A stretch of 64,000 nucleotides of DNA from Kingdonia uniflora (taxonomy: Eukaryota; Streptophyta; Magnoliopsida; Ranunculales; Circaeasteraceae), in contig JACGCM010002659.1 in the NCBI GenBank assembly GCA_014058105.1, positions 2,914,001 through 2,978,000 of the forward strand, given 5' to 3'. Of the stretch, positions 22,181-34,361 are shown piece after piece. The number at the start of each line of letters is the position of its first letter. The first letter of the stretch is position 1. The translations under genes and the position numbers were made by a program. Below the pieces are notes generated by a model, which ran no database searches, had not been told where the DNA came from, and was given only the letters and a program-made list of their open reading frames with translations.

Positions 22181-23169
22181 TGAAATAAAAGAATACTAGT
22201 AAATTAACATATGAAGTTATTTCTCCCCACTCAAGAAAACATGCATAGGCTTAACCTTAATTTCTTCTAAAAGAAATTTATTAACCAACTAAATGTAGTT
22301 CTAACGCACTAATCAAAACATTTTTTTTAGACTAGAACGCATTAATCGAAACATATGACAAAACCCTATTATTTACATTGGCACAAGATAAATGTCATTC
22401 AGTTCCACCAAGAAAATGTTTTCAGTAAAATGTTAAATGATTTGGTTCCGTAAGAACTCATATAGAGTAACCACATGGGCATTAGAGTCTAAAGACTATA
22501 CATAAGGGTGAATTACAAACAATATTAGACATACACGCAAAAACTTGTCTAAATATAGATCATGGACTTAATGGGAGATATAAATAAACTAGAGATTCAA
22601 GCTTCTTAATCCTTACATACAACACAACAAGACAACCAAAAGTCCAAAACCCATTACACACATCTCAAATCAAAAGAGAAACCATTCCTGTCTCAATTTC
22701 ATTTAGTCCCCAAAACACTCATCAGGGAATAAAACTAAGTCAAAATCCTTTGAAACTTAGCAAGAACAGTTGATTAACATTCACATTCAAAATAAGAAGA
22801 AGAAAAAACATAAATCAAAGCAACATTCTGAATACACCAAATCAGCATCGATAACACTAGAATCACAGAGAAAATACATAGACCATCATCATCAACCACA
22901 AAAACACTGTAATAGAGAATAATCTTAATAGTTACTAGATAGATGAAGCATTTTTTACAATGTTTGGTGGATGGTGAATAGTGATTAATCAAGAGGAACA
23001 GAGATTTACAACAACAAGATAAGCATATTACAAACAGATTTATAGTAACAAGAAGAAACCTATGGTGAACAGATTTACACTCCAAAATATAAAAAAAGAG
23101 AAGATAAAATCATAGATTTACCTTGTTTTTACAGCAACAATAACACAGCACAACCAACAGCCAACAAGA
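22181..23169. other. AT-rich intergenic, nothing firm
   Basis: No recognisable coding, RNA or repeat feature. A minus frame at 22774-23085 is rich in Cys, Leu and Val and looks like chance translation of AT-rich DNA. Confidence 0.4.
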
Positions 23170-23269
23170 GATTTACAATTGTGAAGTGGAGGAGTGGAGG
23201 CGTGAAGGAGGAGTGAGGAGTGGAGCCGTGGAGGAGGAGAGGAGACCGAGTGGAGTGGATTGGAGGCTA
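23170..23269. repeat. purine-rich GAGGAGTGGAG minisatellite-like tract
   Basis: Plus strand carries about 85 bases of almost pure purine built from 'gtggagg', 'gaggagtg' and 'ggagaccgag'. It abuts the left inverted end of the MITE at 23270. Confidence 0.6.
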
Positions 23270-23657
23270 AGAGCATCTCCAACATGGTATGTTGTTACAC
23301 TTTTCATGTACTTATGCAAAAAAACCTTTCCAACAGAGGTATGGTATTCAGCATACTCACCCCGATACCTTTCCAAAGTATGCAAATCCGGAACTTGGAG
23401 TGGTATGAGCATACTACTTTTGTGGGTCCCCTACAAATATTTTTTCTCTTCCTTCATTTTCTCTCTCTAATAAAGGAACATTGTGGGTCCCAATTTTTAA
23501 TAAAAATATTTTCTATCACACGTAAAATAATATTGTGGTCACAATTTTAATAAAAAATTGAATTTAAAGATAAATTTGTTGGAGCAATGTGGTATACTAT
23601 TCCGAATACTAGTATTCAAAACCGAAATAGCATACCTTCTCTGTTGGAGATGCTCTC
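23270..23657. mobile_element. MITE with GAGCATCTCCAACA inverted ends
   Basis: 388 bp with left end AGAGCATCTCCAACATGG and right end TGTTGGAGATGCTCT, near-perfect inverted repeats seen in many plant MITEs. Inner halves also pair ('atggtatgttgtt' with 'gtggtatactattcc'). No coding capacity. The superfamily is not fixed because the target duplication is unclear. Confidence 0.8.
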
Positions 23658-23940
23658 ACCTACCCCTCTGCAAATCTGAAACTTGGATAGTGGTATATGC
23701 ATATTACTTTTGTGGGTCCCCTACAAATATTTATTCTCTTCTCTATCTAATAAAGAAACATTGTCGGTCCCAAATTTTAATAAAAATATTCTCTCTCACA
23801 CATAAAATAATATTGTTGGTCCTAATTTTAATAAAAAGTTGAATTTGGAGAGAAATCTGTTGGAGAAAAGTGGTATGTTATTCCGGATACTAGTATTCAA
23901 AACCGGAATAGCATATATTTTCTGTTGGAGATGGAGTGAG
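23658..23940. repeat. direct partial second copy of the MITE
   Basis: Repeats 23387-23657 in the same order: 'tgcaaatctgaaacttgg', 'tttgtgggtcccctacaaat', 'taaaataatattgt', 'ggatactagtattcaaaacc', ending 'ctgttggagatgg'. Differences are scattered. Its left inverted end is missing, so it arose by local duplication or by a second insertion that lost one end. Confidence 0.8.
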
Positions 23941-24039
23941 AACTTGTTGTTGTTACCCTAAAGTTAAACTGGTAAAAGACTTAAAATGATAGGTCAATAT
24001 ATAAAATTACAACTAAACCAAATTACTTAAACAAGTCAC

Positions 24040-24215
24040 AGGTCGACCCGAACTACTTTGGCTAAACCCTAACCTGACATATTTATTAAATGGGTTAGAC
24101 GGGTTCGGGTTAAATAAACTGCGACCAATTAAGGCCAAACCTTAACCCACCAAAAATAGGGTTGGGTCGGGTCGGGTTGGCGGGTCATGGGTCACTTTGC
24201 CGGCTCTAGTGTAGA
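24040..24215. repeat. GGGTCGGGT-rich subterminal-type sequence
   Basis: Dense 'cgacccga', 'gggttcgggtt' and 'gggttgggtcgggtcggg' words around 24043-24190. Such strings are typical of subterminal parts of plant hAT elements. Complete inverted ends and a target duplication were not found. Confidence 0.4.
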
Positions 24216-24879
24216 ACTCCACCCACACTAACACACGCCCTTCAAACCGAGCTTGCGATCGGGTTTGTATTTTGTTGTAAATAAACTGGGAAGTAAGAAC
24301 GAAACTTCAAACACTGATTAAAATAGAAGTGACAAAACTTCAAGCCTCTCTTATAAGACCAAATAGAGGATGCACCTAGCATTTATTGGGGTGATTACCA
24401 AGCACCTATTAATATATATGGGGAAAACCAATAACCACTATGATTAATTACCATGCCCAATAAAGATATTGTTCAACTTCTTCTAAGGCGGCCCCAAACT
24501 CTATTAAAGTTTTTGGAACTCCCAATAGACATTGATAACTCCCAATAGGTATTGATGGCTACAACACTAGGTCATCTGTACGTCCAAGCATGGGTCGCCT
24601 TTACGACCACGACGCCTAGTCCAACGAGTACCGACGACACTTTAGTGAGCATCAAACATTCAACATCAACGAAGATATTCACATAATAGCAAAAGATATT
24701 GTTTTATAAGTAATTAGACACCACAGGCTCAATAAAATTTGCTAGGAAGAGAGCTCACTAAAATTCACATAAAAATAAGGATTATTTTACAAGTACATAG
24801 CCACCACGGGGTCAATACAAAGTCTTTACACACCTCCACCACGGGCCTTATCACATATTATTGCGACTGTACCTACAGG
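24216..24879. other. internal non-coding part of Tat-type element or flank
   Basis: No gene. From about 24560 base composition rises toward the GC-rich style of the antisense ORF that follows. No gag or pol text is found, so the left part of the Ty3/gypsy element is missing or starts beyond recognition. Confidence 0.35.
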
Positions 24880-26134
24880 CGAGAGGATGGTTCAGTAGTT
24901 ACTGCATCCTCAGCATCAAGCTCGGCCTTCTCCACGGGGGTGATGTCCATCCGATTCCCTAGGGGGTATTGGACCTTGCTGCGCAAAATAACTCAAATGT
25001 CATAGCTCGGGCACGTCTTGGGACTGCCGCAAAGTAAGGAACGGTGGAGTCAACGTAGCAACCCACCAGTCTGTGGAGAGACGAAATTTCTTCCCAATGC
25101 GCGCAACATTCTCCACTAACTCTACCATACGACCTTGAAGCTCGTCGGACGCATGCTTCTCCCTCACGAGTTGGCCACAAAGCGCTTGCTCGCTCGCCTC
25201 CTTTTCTAGCCCCAACGTCTTAAGACGACCATGGGTAGCCTCTAGATCCCCCTCGAGATTCAACTGAGCACTATCACTTCCACTTCAAGACCCTCAATCA
25301 CATTTGTAATATGGGCGGCCAACTCGCAGGCCACAGCATCCTAAACGAGCCCCCTGTGATGGGCCAGCATCTCCTCGAGCCGCAGCTCTAGCTTGGCGTT
25401 ATGGCCGACAAGATTCTTATCGCGTAGCAGCTTAGCCTCAAGAGCAAGGGTACACTGTGCGCCACATACACAATAAGTTAGACAAATGTAAAAAGGGTTA
25501 TAAGCATAAATGTCAAGCAAATCCTTACCCGCACTCCCACAACGACCGCTGCATGACGAGCCCGAGGATCCTCGAGCACCCCAGCCAATCGAGCCTTCTT
25601 CCTTGTAAGGGGTGTTCTACACCTCCTCCTCTGGCAAAACACCAAAAAATAGTTTCCCATTACCCACCGACCGGGTCGCCTCCTCCGCGAAAGATTGAGA
25701 GAGGGGTTCCCTTTCTCTTCCCCGAAGATCGTCCACGTCCTCATCAATGAGGCCCACGGATGTAGGCCTCTGATGCTTACCTGTCGGGGCATCCTTTTTC
25801 CGAGTGAACACTGGCACCCTTCAGCCCGAGACTTTCCCCAGCCACCTGAGTAGTCGCTTTCGACGAGCCGGCAGCGTCCCCTCCCCCCTTGACATGCATG
25901 ATAGCGGTCAGACGATTAGACAGTACATAAAACACAAACGACACAAAAAAGTACTGCATATAAACATAATAAGAGCTATAATGTACACTTGGTGTTAAAA
26001 ATGTTATGGCGGAGACGACGATTGGGACCGTCGTCAAAGTCAAAGGCACCGGTCACCAAGATAGGATGGCGACACCAAAAGTTACCACTAGTAGGTAACT
26101 TAAATATATTAGGCTCGTCGAATTTATGAGCTAT
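24880..26134 (-). pseudogene. antisense extra ORF, C-terminal half (coiled coil)
   Basis: Continuation of the ORF at 44854-45428, displaced by the hAT. Minus-strand text runs from MHVKGGGDAAGSSKATTQVA (about 25900) through low-complexity Ser/Arg/Gly sequence to long charged helices: ALEAKLLRDKNLVGHNAKLE (about 25430) and LEATHGRLKTLGLEKEASEQ (25240), typical of the coiled-coil tail of these retroelement ORFs. Several stops and frame changes. Role in the element is unknown. Confidence 0.6.
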
Positions 26135-26142
26135 GTAATACC
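26135..26142. repeat. left target duplication of hAT (GTAATACC)
   Basis: GTAATACC directly before the hAT left end. The same eight bases follow the right end at 44614-44621. Eight bases is the rule for hAT. Confidence 0.85.
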
Positions 26143-26874
26143 GTAAGGGTGCAACTTTTGTCTGAATTTCTGATATGATTTTTCAGATTTTATAACACTA
26201 TTTTACAGTTCCAATTTCCGAAAATTTGATTTTCGAATATTTTCGAAAAGAATCGGACCAGAATTTGCAGTTTTAAAATTATGAATTTTCCGATCCGATT
26301 ATTCCGAATATATTTTGATTATTCCGAAAATTGTTATGTTTTAAAGAAACTAATTAGGGCTCAGGCTTCATTCGACCACTCATCTGCCTTACACCCTTTG
26401 CCTCACTCTCTGCCTCACCATCTGCCTCATCTCCACTATTTACCTCTGCATCCTCTCCACAAATTGATATTAGGTCACTCGATCACTCCTCACTCGGTGC
26501 CTCACTCGGTCACTCCTCTAACGGCTATGCCTCACTCCTCGGTCAAGGTGACTTTCTCTCTTTCTCTCTCTCTAGTCACTGAACTATGGGTTTGATTTGT
26601 GTTTGATTTATATTTGATATTAGGATGGGTTTGATTTGTGTTTGATTTATGGGTTTAATCTCTAAGCTATGGGTTTGATATTAGGTTGGGCTTGATTTGT
26701 GTTTGATTTCTGAATTATGATATATAAGTTTGATTTGGGGTTGAATTGATCAGAAAAATGTATATGTTAGTATTGATTTGTGATTTATGATATAATCAAG
26801 AAAAATGGGTTTGATTTTATGATATGGTTGATTTGTGATTTCTGATATGGGTTTGATATATATATATATATATA
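26143..26874 (+). other. left arm of hAT: subterminal zone and 5' leader
   Basis: Contains the TTCCGAA-rich subterminal zone, then a C/T-rich stretch with repeated 'ctgcctcac' and 'cactcggt' (26380-26530), then loose repeats of 'gggtttgatttgtgtttgattt' (26585-26850) and a (TA)n run at 26856-26875. The BED zinc finger expected at the transposase N-terminus is not found, so that part was lost when the copia block came in. Confidence 0.6.
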
Positions 26875-27565
26875 TTTGAGGAGGTTACAAGTACGCTTCT
26901 TTCCGAGGAGAGGACACTTAAGGGTAGCGAAATCATTTGGGGAAAACTCAGCAATGGTGGTTAGTGGGAAGAGAAGCTTTAATAGGTTCAGAAAGGGAAC
27001 TTGTTGGAGCTGTGGTCAATCAAGTCATTATAGATCGGATTGCAAGGCGGAGAAAGGTAATGGAGCAAGTTCGGCAAGAGGCCCCGAAAGTGACACTAAC
27101 AAACTGGAAATAATTACTAGCACTGATGGTGATGAGGCGCTCCTCGTGGTGGCCGCTGATGGTTCTCGCCAAGATAGATGATGAGTGTTTGATAGTGGGG
27201 CTATAATGCATGTATGCGCACACAAGGCATGGTTCGACAATTATGGGTAGCAAGTTTGTGTTGACGAACGATGGTTTTCGAAGGCCGATTTCGGGAGTGG
27301 GTGATATTCGCGTGAGGATGTTCGATGGACGCATTGTAATTCTTCATGATGTTCAACTTGTGCCGAGTATGACTCATAATCTAATTTCACTTTCCAAATT
27401 AGATAATGAGGGTTACAATTACTCCGAGCGAGGTGGAGTAATAAAAGTTTATCGAAAATCTTCTTTGATCATGAAGAGAGTTTTAAGCGGTAACTCATAT
27501 GCATTGGTTGGTAAATCAGTGGGTAGAGATGTGAAGGTTGCGTGTACCAAGGGAGCTATGGAGAT
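26875..27565 (+). pseudogene. A1 gag-protease fragment, 5' part
   Basis: Homologous to 38335-38914 of copy A2. Carries the zinc knuckle CWSCGQSSHYRSDC (CX2CX4HX4C), then, after a TGA, VFDSGAIMHVCAHKAWFDNY with the DSG active site of a copia protease, then in another frame ISGVGDIRVRMFDGRIVILH and the GAG-pre-integrase text to GAMEI. Stops and one frame change kill it. Element B enters after GAGAT at 27565. The remaining 188 bases of A1 are at 36922-37109. Confidence 0.85.
27561..27565. repeat. left target duplication of element B (GAGAT)
   Basis: GAGAT before the left LTR of element B. The same five bases follow its right LTR at 36922-36926. In the uninterrupted relative (38907-38920) the text runs 'atggagatttctcgaaa', proving the empty site. 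Confidence 0.95.
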
Positions 27566-28536
27566 TGAAAAATTTTATGTGCTCGTAATTAATGTATTTC
27601 GAGAAAATAGGTCAGAACAATTCTTATCAATCAATGGTCTAAAGTTAAACAGAAACAATCAAAAGCAAAGACAAGGAATTAAAAGATCCAAACAATTGTT
27701 CACCCTGTGGAAACTCCTTACTCAGGAGAAAAATCACAGGTCGTTATCGAGGATCACGGCAACCAAAAGTTTCACTAATCAAAAAGAGTTATATTGAATT
27801 ACACTTACAGATTTAATAACCTAGTCTCAAGATTATCACTCTTCTGACTAAAGCTTCACGCTCCACCTTCTTCTTGTTCTCACAACAACTCTTCTTGATC
27901 TTTCACCAAGAAACTTCTTCTATTCTCGCAACAACCCGTCTTGATGTCCCACCAAGAAACTTCTTCTAGAATCGCTCTTGAACAAATAATTGGGAAGTCT
28001 TTGAAACCCTAATTCAACATCAATCTTGTGATAAGAAGATACTGATTGATCTTGAGTTCTCTCTCTCTCTGATAAAGTATTTTGGAGCCCTTCGAAAGAA
28101 AAAACATTTTGCCAAAGAAAAGAGAGAGACTGAAAAAAAAACTAGGGTTTCTTTAAATAGTAGTTCTATTTCTCCCGATATTCGTTCGAACGGGACCAAA
28201 TATCGTTCGAACGAATCACGTCTAATTTGGTCAAAAACCCTAGAAAGTTTACAACTCGTTCGAACGAAAAGAAGTCTCGTTCGAACGACAATTGCCTATG
28301 GGCCAAATTTTCAGGAGACATGACACTTCGTTCGAACGACAAGAAAACTCGTTCGAACAAAAATTGTCTATGGGCCAATTTTCAGGGGATATGGCACGAC
28401 GTTCGAACGATAAAATAGAGAAAGGCTCTTCCCTTTTATCAGAGAGTAATACTTACCTTCTACCCAGTGATCTGTGTCTTCGACTGAGACAACCAGAAAC
28501 TCCACAAACACGAAATATGACAAATAAAACCTTTCA
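27566..28536 (-). repeat. 3' LTR of element B
   Basis: 971 bp, plus-strand limits TGAAAAAT...CCTTTCA. It holds seven TTCGAA-centred palindromes at 28183-28409. It differs from the partner at 35985-36921 by scattered substitutions, and the partner lacks about 21 bases between two palindromes. Confidence 0.95.
28183..28409. repeat. array of CGTTCGAACG palindromes (element B, 3' LTR)
   Basis: Perfect or near-perfect TCGTTCGAACGA palindromes start at 28183, 28204, 28257, 28278, 28329, 28350 and 28400. They come in pairs about 21 bases apart, pairs about 50-75 bases apart. Between them lies 'ctatgggccaaattttcagg' (about 28296 and 28369). Seven copies in 227 bp cannot be chance. Confidence 0.95.
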
Positions 28537-28552
28537 ATCGCCCCCTTTGGTT

Positions 28553-29031
28553 CATTTCGTGACAAATAAAAACTAAGTCAGATATCACCTTCTTTGAACA
28601 GGTTCAATCTCTAGACCTTTTCAATGGATAATATCTTCTTACAACCCTGTACTCATCAAATAGAATGTTTACTAAATTTCTGCACACTTCAACAAACTCG
28701 TTTATAATATATGTGGCAAAAATAAAACTTAGAAAATAGTCACATATACAGAAAGAAAGAAATTACAAACGGAGAAATCCAAAGAAGCATATGCAAACCA
28801 GATAAGTAAACGCATCTCTCCATTGTCACGGAAGAAACAATCAAACAACTATAAACCAAATATGTAAAAGAAAAGTAATTAGAAATAACTGATAACAATA
28901 TAAGCAAAAGATAGTACTAGCGTACAGGCAGAGGTAGAACAGAGATTCCTACCTCACAAACGCTCAAAACCTCAAAAAAAAAATATCTCAAATGTGAAGT
29001 AGACTAAAGAAAACAGAGCACAGAGGAACAG
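28553..29031. other. element B, non-coding between env-like ORF and 3' LTR
   Basis: AT-rich, no ORF, ends at the purine tract by the LTR. Confidence 0.6.
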
Positions 29032-30210
29032 TCACAGCTCTCCAGAATCAGACACGTAATCACCCTCTTCTGTCTCCTGACCCGAATGACGACTCTGAAC
29101 CGCTGTCTCAATAGACCCCAGTCGACTCTCTATAGTCATCAGACGTGTCTCCATAGTACCCATCCTGGTCGACATCAACTGAAGCATGTTCCCAATACTC
29201 TGAAGGGAAAACAACTCCTGAGGCGCCTGAGCAGCTGAGCTATAAGTACCAATGTGATGACCTGGAGGGGCTGTCGCAGAAGGTAGTACATGAGGAAGAT
29301 GAGAGGAACTCTTATTGCAATTGCTCGAATCCAACCGGTCTGTCTTGGTATCTTCAGGTTCAGTGAAAGCCACCGCATAGCCAGCATCAGTAAGAAGCGC
29401 TATGATCAGCCTAGAAAACGGTAGTGAACTCCTGGTCACTATTTTGGAGCTGGCCTCAAGCATCTTCTCAATGATGATATTAGGAAGATCAATCTTTATA
29501 TCATTTTTGAAGGGATAAAGAAAAACCTTCATCCGCTCAGAAAGAAAGTTCATTCTTTTGGGACCGTGGGATGATATTCGTAATAGCAATGCTATGTACA
29601 AGACGAGACTCATCATCTAACATTCTACGGGATACAATACCCGATCCAGTATACAAGCGACTCTGAGCCGTGATATCAAGCACCATATCTCGAAACTTAG
29701 GAAGAATAGGCTCCTCCTCATCCTCACCGTCAACGAACCTACTCCTAGAATTAGCAGCCGGCCAAGGATAGGATGTCGGTGGCCAAATACACCGTGGAAA
29801 AGCGATACGCTGAGAAGGAGCAAAACCTAAAATATCATAGATTCTCTCCCTATTAATAAGGTACTTTGTGCCATCAAGAGTTATTCGAAAAGAGCGACTG
29901 GACATGTTCCGGGTGGGCACAAGTTCCACAGTAGCATAAAAGAGATGTACAATCTCGGATATACTTTTCCCGTATGAGTCAGAATCTTAGACCAATGTCT
30001 AGCTCGAAATTTTCCAAACACCTGAGCAAAGTCTTTATTCACTGCAGATCTACTCTTTATGTCCACCATCTGCTCCCTCGTAATTGGGCTATCTTTAAAG
30101 CCCTTCTCAGTAGCCCAAAACTCAGGGCTTTCACCAACCCTCTGACCATCAAGAATAACGGAATCGCCCACTCGTGGCCTCTTGTTTCTTCCCCTTACCC
30201 TAGGTGCCAT
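29032..30210 (-). pseudogene. envelope-like ORF of element B
   Basis: Three overlapping minus frames (30210-29881, 29929-29537, 29616-29032) join into one protein-like text broken by two frame changes (near 29950 and 29560). It begins MAPRVRGRNKRPRVGDSV. The central part (FRARHWSKILTHTGKVYP, then SFRITLDGTKYLINRERIYD) resembles the domain found in plant retroelement 'envelope-like' and 'putative plant transposon' proteins. The C-terminus has a short coiled coil (LMSTRMGTMETRLMTIESRL) and an acidic tail. Position between pol and 3' LTR fits SIRE-type elements. No signal peptide or clear membrane anchor is visible, so an actual envelope role is not supported by sequence. Confidence 0.65.
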
Positions 30211-32189
30211 TTAGAGAACACTAAAAAGATTAAAACGCTTGTTCAGAAGAAAACTCCAACCCAATCAAATATCCAATTCAAAATTACAATAATCAAATCA
30301 CCAAAACCAGTCTTCCAACCACCTGCAAGAAAGAACCACTTCTTCCCCAAACTCAATCAACACAATTGAGCAGGGGACCCCATGCTAATACAAACACCAA
30401 CAATCACAATCCACCCCCCCCCCAAACAAACCAATCTCCACTTTAATCTAAGTACAATTTCACAAATCACAACACAATCCTTCCCAAGCACAGTAGAATC
30501 ACAAGCATAAAGACAGTGAAATATTTGTAGAAGAACAATGAAATCACAAACCAACCTTGAATTTGAAATAGAACAGCAATTCTAAGAACCCTAGGTCAAG
30601 TCTGCCGTCATCAAGAGCAAAATTGGAAACCTAAGCTCTGAAATTGTGATGCTAAAGATAAGAGAGAGGATCAATCAATGAAGAAATTGACTCCACCAAG
30701 CTTAATCCAATAAGAATTTGAGGGAGATAGAGGGTGGAGAGAATTTTGGAGCGTAGAGGAGAGATTTGAAAAAATGACCAGACGCAGTGTTTTATACACC
30801 CCACTCGAAAGTCGTTCGAACGACTCGATGATTCGTTCGAACGAAGAAAAAAAAAACTGTAACAAGAAAAAGGATGAACCAAGGCAAAACTTTCTCTAAA
30901 ACATCGGGTTACCACATACCAACACAGAAAACAACAACGATAGGACACAAACACACTCCCCCTCAAAACCTGCAGAGTCAAATCTATAAGCACATGAGAT
31001 ACACAGTATAGAAAAAATTATTGAGATATAAACGAAATAATGCAAAAGAACTCGGTGTGCGTGTGTGTGTAGTCCAAACAAATTACTGACAAATAAGCAT
31101 ATGAAGAGCACTATATTGGAAATATGAGTCAACTTAGGCATCTCATGGTTGGTCACTCAAAAACACTGAGAATTTACAAGATATCACTCTAAGGACATAT
31201 GAATATGAGTAAATGAAGTAAAAATTTATAATCCAAGAAAGCAGCGCTATTGTACTGAAGATCTCATGAAAGGAATATCAATTGTGTTTGGTGGTGTCAA
31301 GTTAAATACCATAGACTTTCAAACTATCATCTCCACTAAACTGATTGCATCAAGCTTAAAATCAACTAGGTCTTTTAAGGTAATCATTAAGACAACGGTA
31401 GGCTAGTGAGAAAATAGGTGTTTTGCTGGCATTCTGAGGACAAAAATAACTTCCACCTCCAGTGTTGTAATCAAAACTCCTCCATTATTGTTCTTAACAA
31501 CGCTCCTCATTTTATTTATTTATTTATTTTATTATTATTTTTATAAAATAAGACATTCTCCCAACAACACTCAAACACACATTATTCTTCAGATTTTCTC
31601 ACTTTGAGTCCTTAGAACATGGGTTTAAACAAGAATTTTGGCAAATACAAATAAAAGGCTTATTTTAAGCTCAATGGGTAGCAAGTGAATACATGATTTA
31701 GGTTAAAAATTGAAAGGCCAAAACAGGTTCAAAAATGGAAATGCCTAAAATCATGTCCTAAGACTTGTACAATTTCTTATTTCGCCTCGAATCAAGTAAA
31801 GAAAAGGCTCTAGTATTTTAACTTAAATTTTATGTCACCACCAACAATCGACTAATGCAGAATATAATGAGATCAGAAACAGAAAGAGATTTTGCTGGAA
31901 AGAATTTATTTAATAACACTCAACGCTATAATAAAAGGTTAGATCCTCACATAATATTAGGTAATGAAGTCTCTGCATTTACCCTCAAGATTTCTACTTA
32001 CACCTAGAGTCAGGGACAGTTGAACTTTATGACGAATAAGTGAAACCAAGAACTCAAGAATTAAATGAGTATATAACACATAAATAATTTTCATACATCC
32101 ATATGCAACGCAATTATAGACTAAGCTCAAAGGAAAAAAAACATGGGAGATAGTACCTGACAATGTCCACAAGAACCACACCAACACCA
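30211..32189 (-). other. element B, 2-kb non-coding between pol and env-like ORF
   Basis: No ORF. Holds two more TTCGAA palindromes at 30813-30842 (gtcgttcgaacgac and attcgttcgaacgaa), a short (TG)n at about 31058-31070, and a (TTTA)n run at about 31507-31550. Such long spacers are common in SIRE-type elements. Confidence 0.65.
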
Positions 32190-34340
32190 GAAAGTCCTGA
32201 GAGATTTAGGAAATGGAACAAACACCAATAGCGCATCGAAGATTTTCAAAACGAATAACATCTAAAGGCTTGGTGAAGAGATAAGCAAGTTGGTTCTCCG
32301 TACAGACATACTACACTATAACAATCTTCTTCTCAACAAGGTCTCGAATGAAGTAAAATCGAATGTCAATGTGCTTGGTCCTCGAATGCTGTTCAGGATT
32401 TTTGGAAATATTGATTGCACTTGTATTATCACAGTAAAGTGACATCACTCCCTGATTCACCCCATATTCATGTAACATTTATTTCATCCAAACTGGCTGT
32501 GTACTACAACTTCCCGCAACAATGTACTCTGCCTCTGCAGTAGACTGTGAAATACAGTTTTATCTTTTACTATGCCATGCAACATGATTGTTCCCAATGT
32601 AGTAACATCCCCCAAAAGTACTCTTCCTTTCATCAGAATTTCCAGCCCAATCAGCATTTGAGTATCCAATAATATTTGATGTAGTGTCTCGAGTATACCA
32701 CAAACCAAACTCACAAGTCCCAGACACATATCAAATAATCCGTTTAACAGCATGTAAATGAGACTCCTCAGGACTTGCCTGATAACGTGCACATATGCAA
32801 ACACTGAACACGATGTCTAGACGACTAGCTGTAAGATACAACAAGCTTCCTATCATGCTCCTATACACCTTTTGATCCACATCAGTACCTGCAGAGTCCT
32901 TACTCAATTTTGTGGTAGTGCTCATTGATGTCCGGGCATGTTTTGAAGAATCAAGACCAAACATTTTGGCAATATCTTTGGCATATTTAGATTGAGAAAC
33001 AAAAATGCCATCTTCCCGTCGCTTGAAGACCTAAGAAGTAGGTCAATTCTCCAGCCATGCTCATCTTGAATTCCCTTCCCATTAACTCACCGAATGCTTT
33101 GACACGAGAGTTCAACATTGAGCAAAAACAATATCATCCACATAAACCTGTGCAATAAGAATTTTATCACCTTCTCGCTGAATAAACAATGTCTTATCAA
33201 CTCCCCATCGAATGAACCCCTTTCCAAGTAAAAAGTTTAAGAGTCTATCATACTATGCTCGAGGAGCTTGTTTTAGGCCATAAAGTGCTTTCCTCAAACG
33301 GTAAACATGCTCCGGATGATGGGGATCTCCAAATCCCTTTGGTTGAGATCCATATACCTCTTTCTCAAGTAGCCCATTCAAGAATGCACTATTCACATCC
33401 ATCTGATAAAGCTTAAATTTTTTGTGACACGCAAAAGCCAAAAGCATTCGAATAGATTCAAGTCTAGCAGTGGGAGCAAAAGTTTCTTCTACATCCACCC
33501 CTTTTATTTGATTGTATCCCTGAGCTACTAACCTTACTTTGTTCCGGACAACATCACCGTTCTCATCAAACTTGTTCTTGTAAATCCACTTAGTGCCAAT
33601 AATATTAGTATTTGCCGGTCGTGATACTAAGTCTCACACGTCTTGTCGCTTGAATTCATTAAGTTCATCTTGCATGGCGTTAATCTAATATTCATCAGAT
33701 AAAGCATTTTTTACGTTGGTTGGTTCAGTGATAGACACATAATACACACTCTTCACTGTCTCATATAACGTAGAACAATGATACCCTACACATCTAGCAG
33801 ACTCATAAAGTGTAGAATACTCATAATCATCAAGGTATCTAGGAGTACCACAATTCCGAGGAGGATTAGTACGAACAATAGCCTTTGGTTCTAAATTTCC
33901 CCAAAAGATGTTGGAATAATTTCAGCAGGAGGTTCTTCTTGAACATCTTGTGTCACACTAGATGAGGTTGGTAGGGAATCTTCTTGAACATTACTATCTC
34001 CATCATCTGCTTTTCCAAGAACCGCTGAGTCATAAACTACCACATTAATCGATTCCATGACCATTTTGTGCTTTAAGTTGTACACACGATAATCCCTGCT
34101 GTTTGTGGTATATCCCAGTAAAATACCTTCATCGCTTTGAGCATCTAATTTTCCAATGTTCTCCCGATCACAAGTAATATAACACTTACTTCCAAACACA
34201 CGAAAGTATTTCAAGTTCGGTTTTTTTCCAAACCAGAGTTCATAAGGCGTATTAAGCGTAAGAGGACGCATATAAACCCTGTTGATTATGTGACAAGAGA
34301 TATAAATAGCTTCTCCCAAAAAGTGACTAGGGACATTCTT
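32190..34340 (-). pseudogene. element B pol: integrase tail, reverse transcriptase, RNase H
   Basis: Minus strand, several frames. 34319-33891 is the integrase C-terminal region (NTPYELWFGKKPNLKYFRVF, GILLGYTTNSRDYRVYN). RT follows: DVEETFAPTARLESIRMLLA and FKLYQMDVNSAFLNGLLEKE (33498-33253), YVDDI catalytic motif near 33135-33150, MFGLDSSKHARTSMS. RNase H: YLTASRLDIVFSVCICARYQ, then in another frame SNADWAGNSDERKSTFGGCY and STAEAEY, ending near 32190. The protease and the catalytic core of integrase are absent: gag text resumes at 34362, next to a repeated 'ccaaaaagtgactagggacatt' at about 34318-34360, so a deletion with a small duplication removed them. Confidence 0.9.
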
Positions 34341-34361
34341 TCCAAAAAGTGACTAGGGACA

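Noticed and set aside
22774..23085. Cys-rich minus-strand frame of 103 codons
   Set aside because: Chance translation of AT-rich DNA with no start context, splice sites or family resemblance.
25457..25817. GC-rich frames on the plus strand near 25.5-26.0 kb
   Set aside because: Shadow of the minus-strand antisense ORF of the Tat-type element.
28183..28409. CRISPR-like array of regularly spaced repeats
   Set aside because: Plant LTR context, 10-12-base palindromes, irregular spacing and no spacers of constant length. These are LTR motifs.
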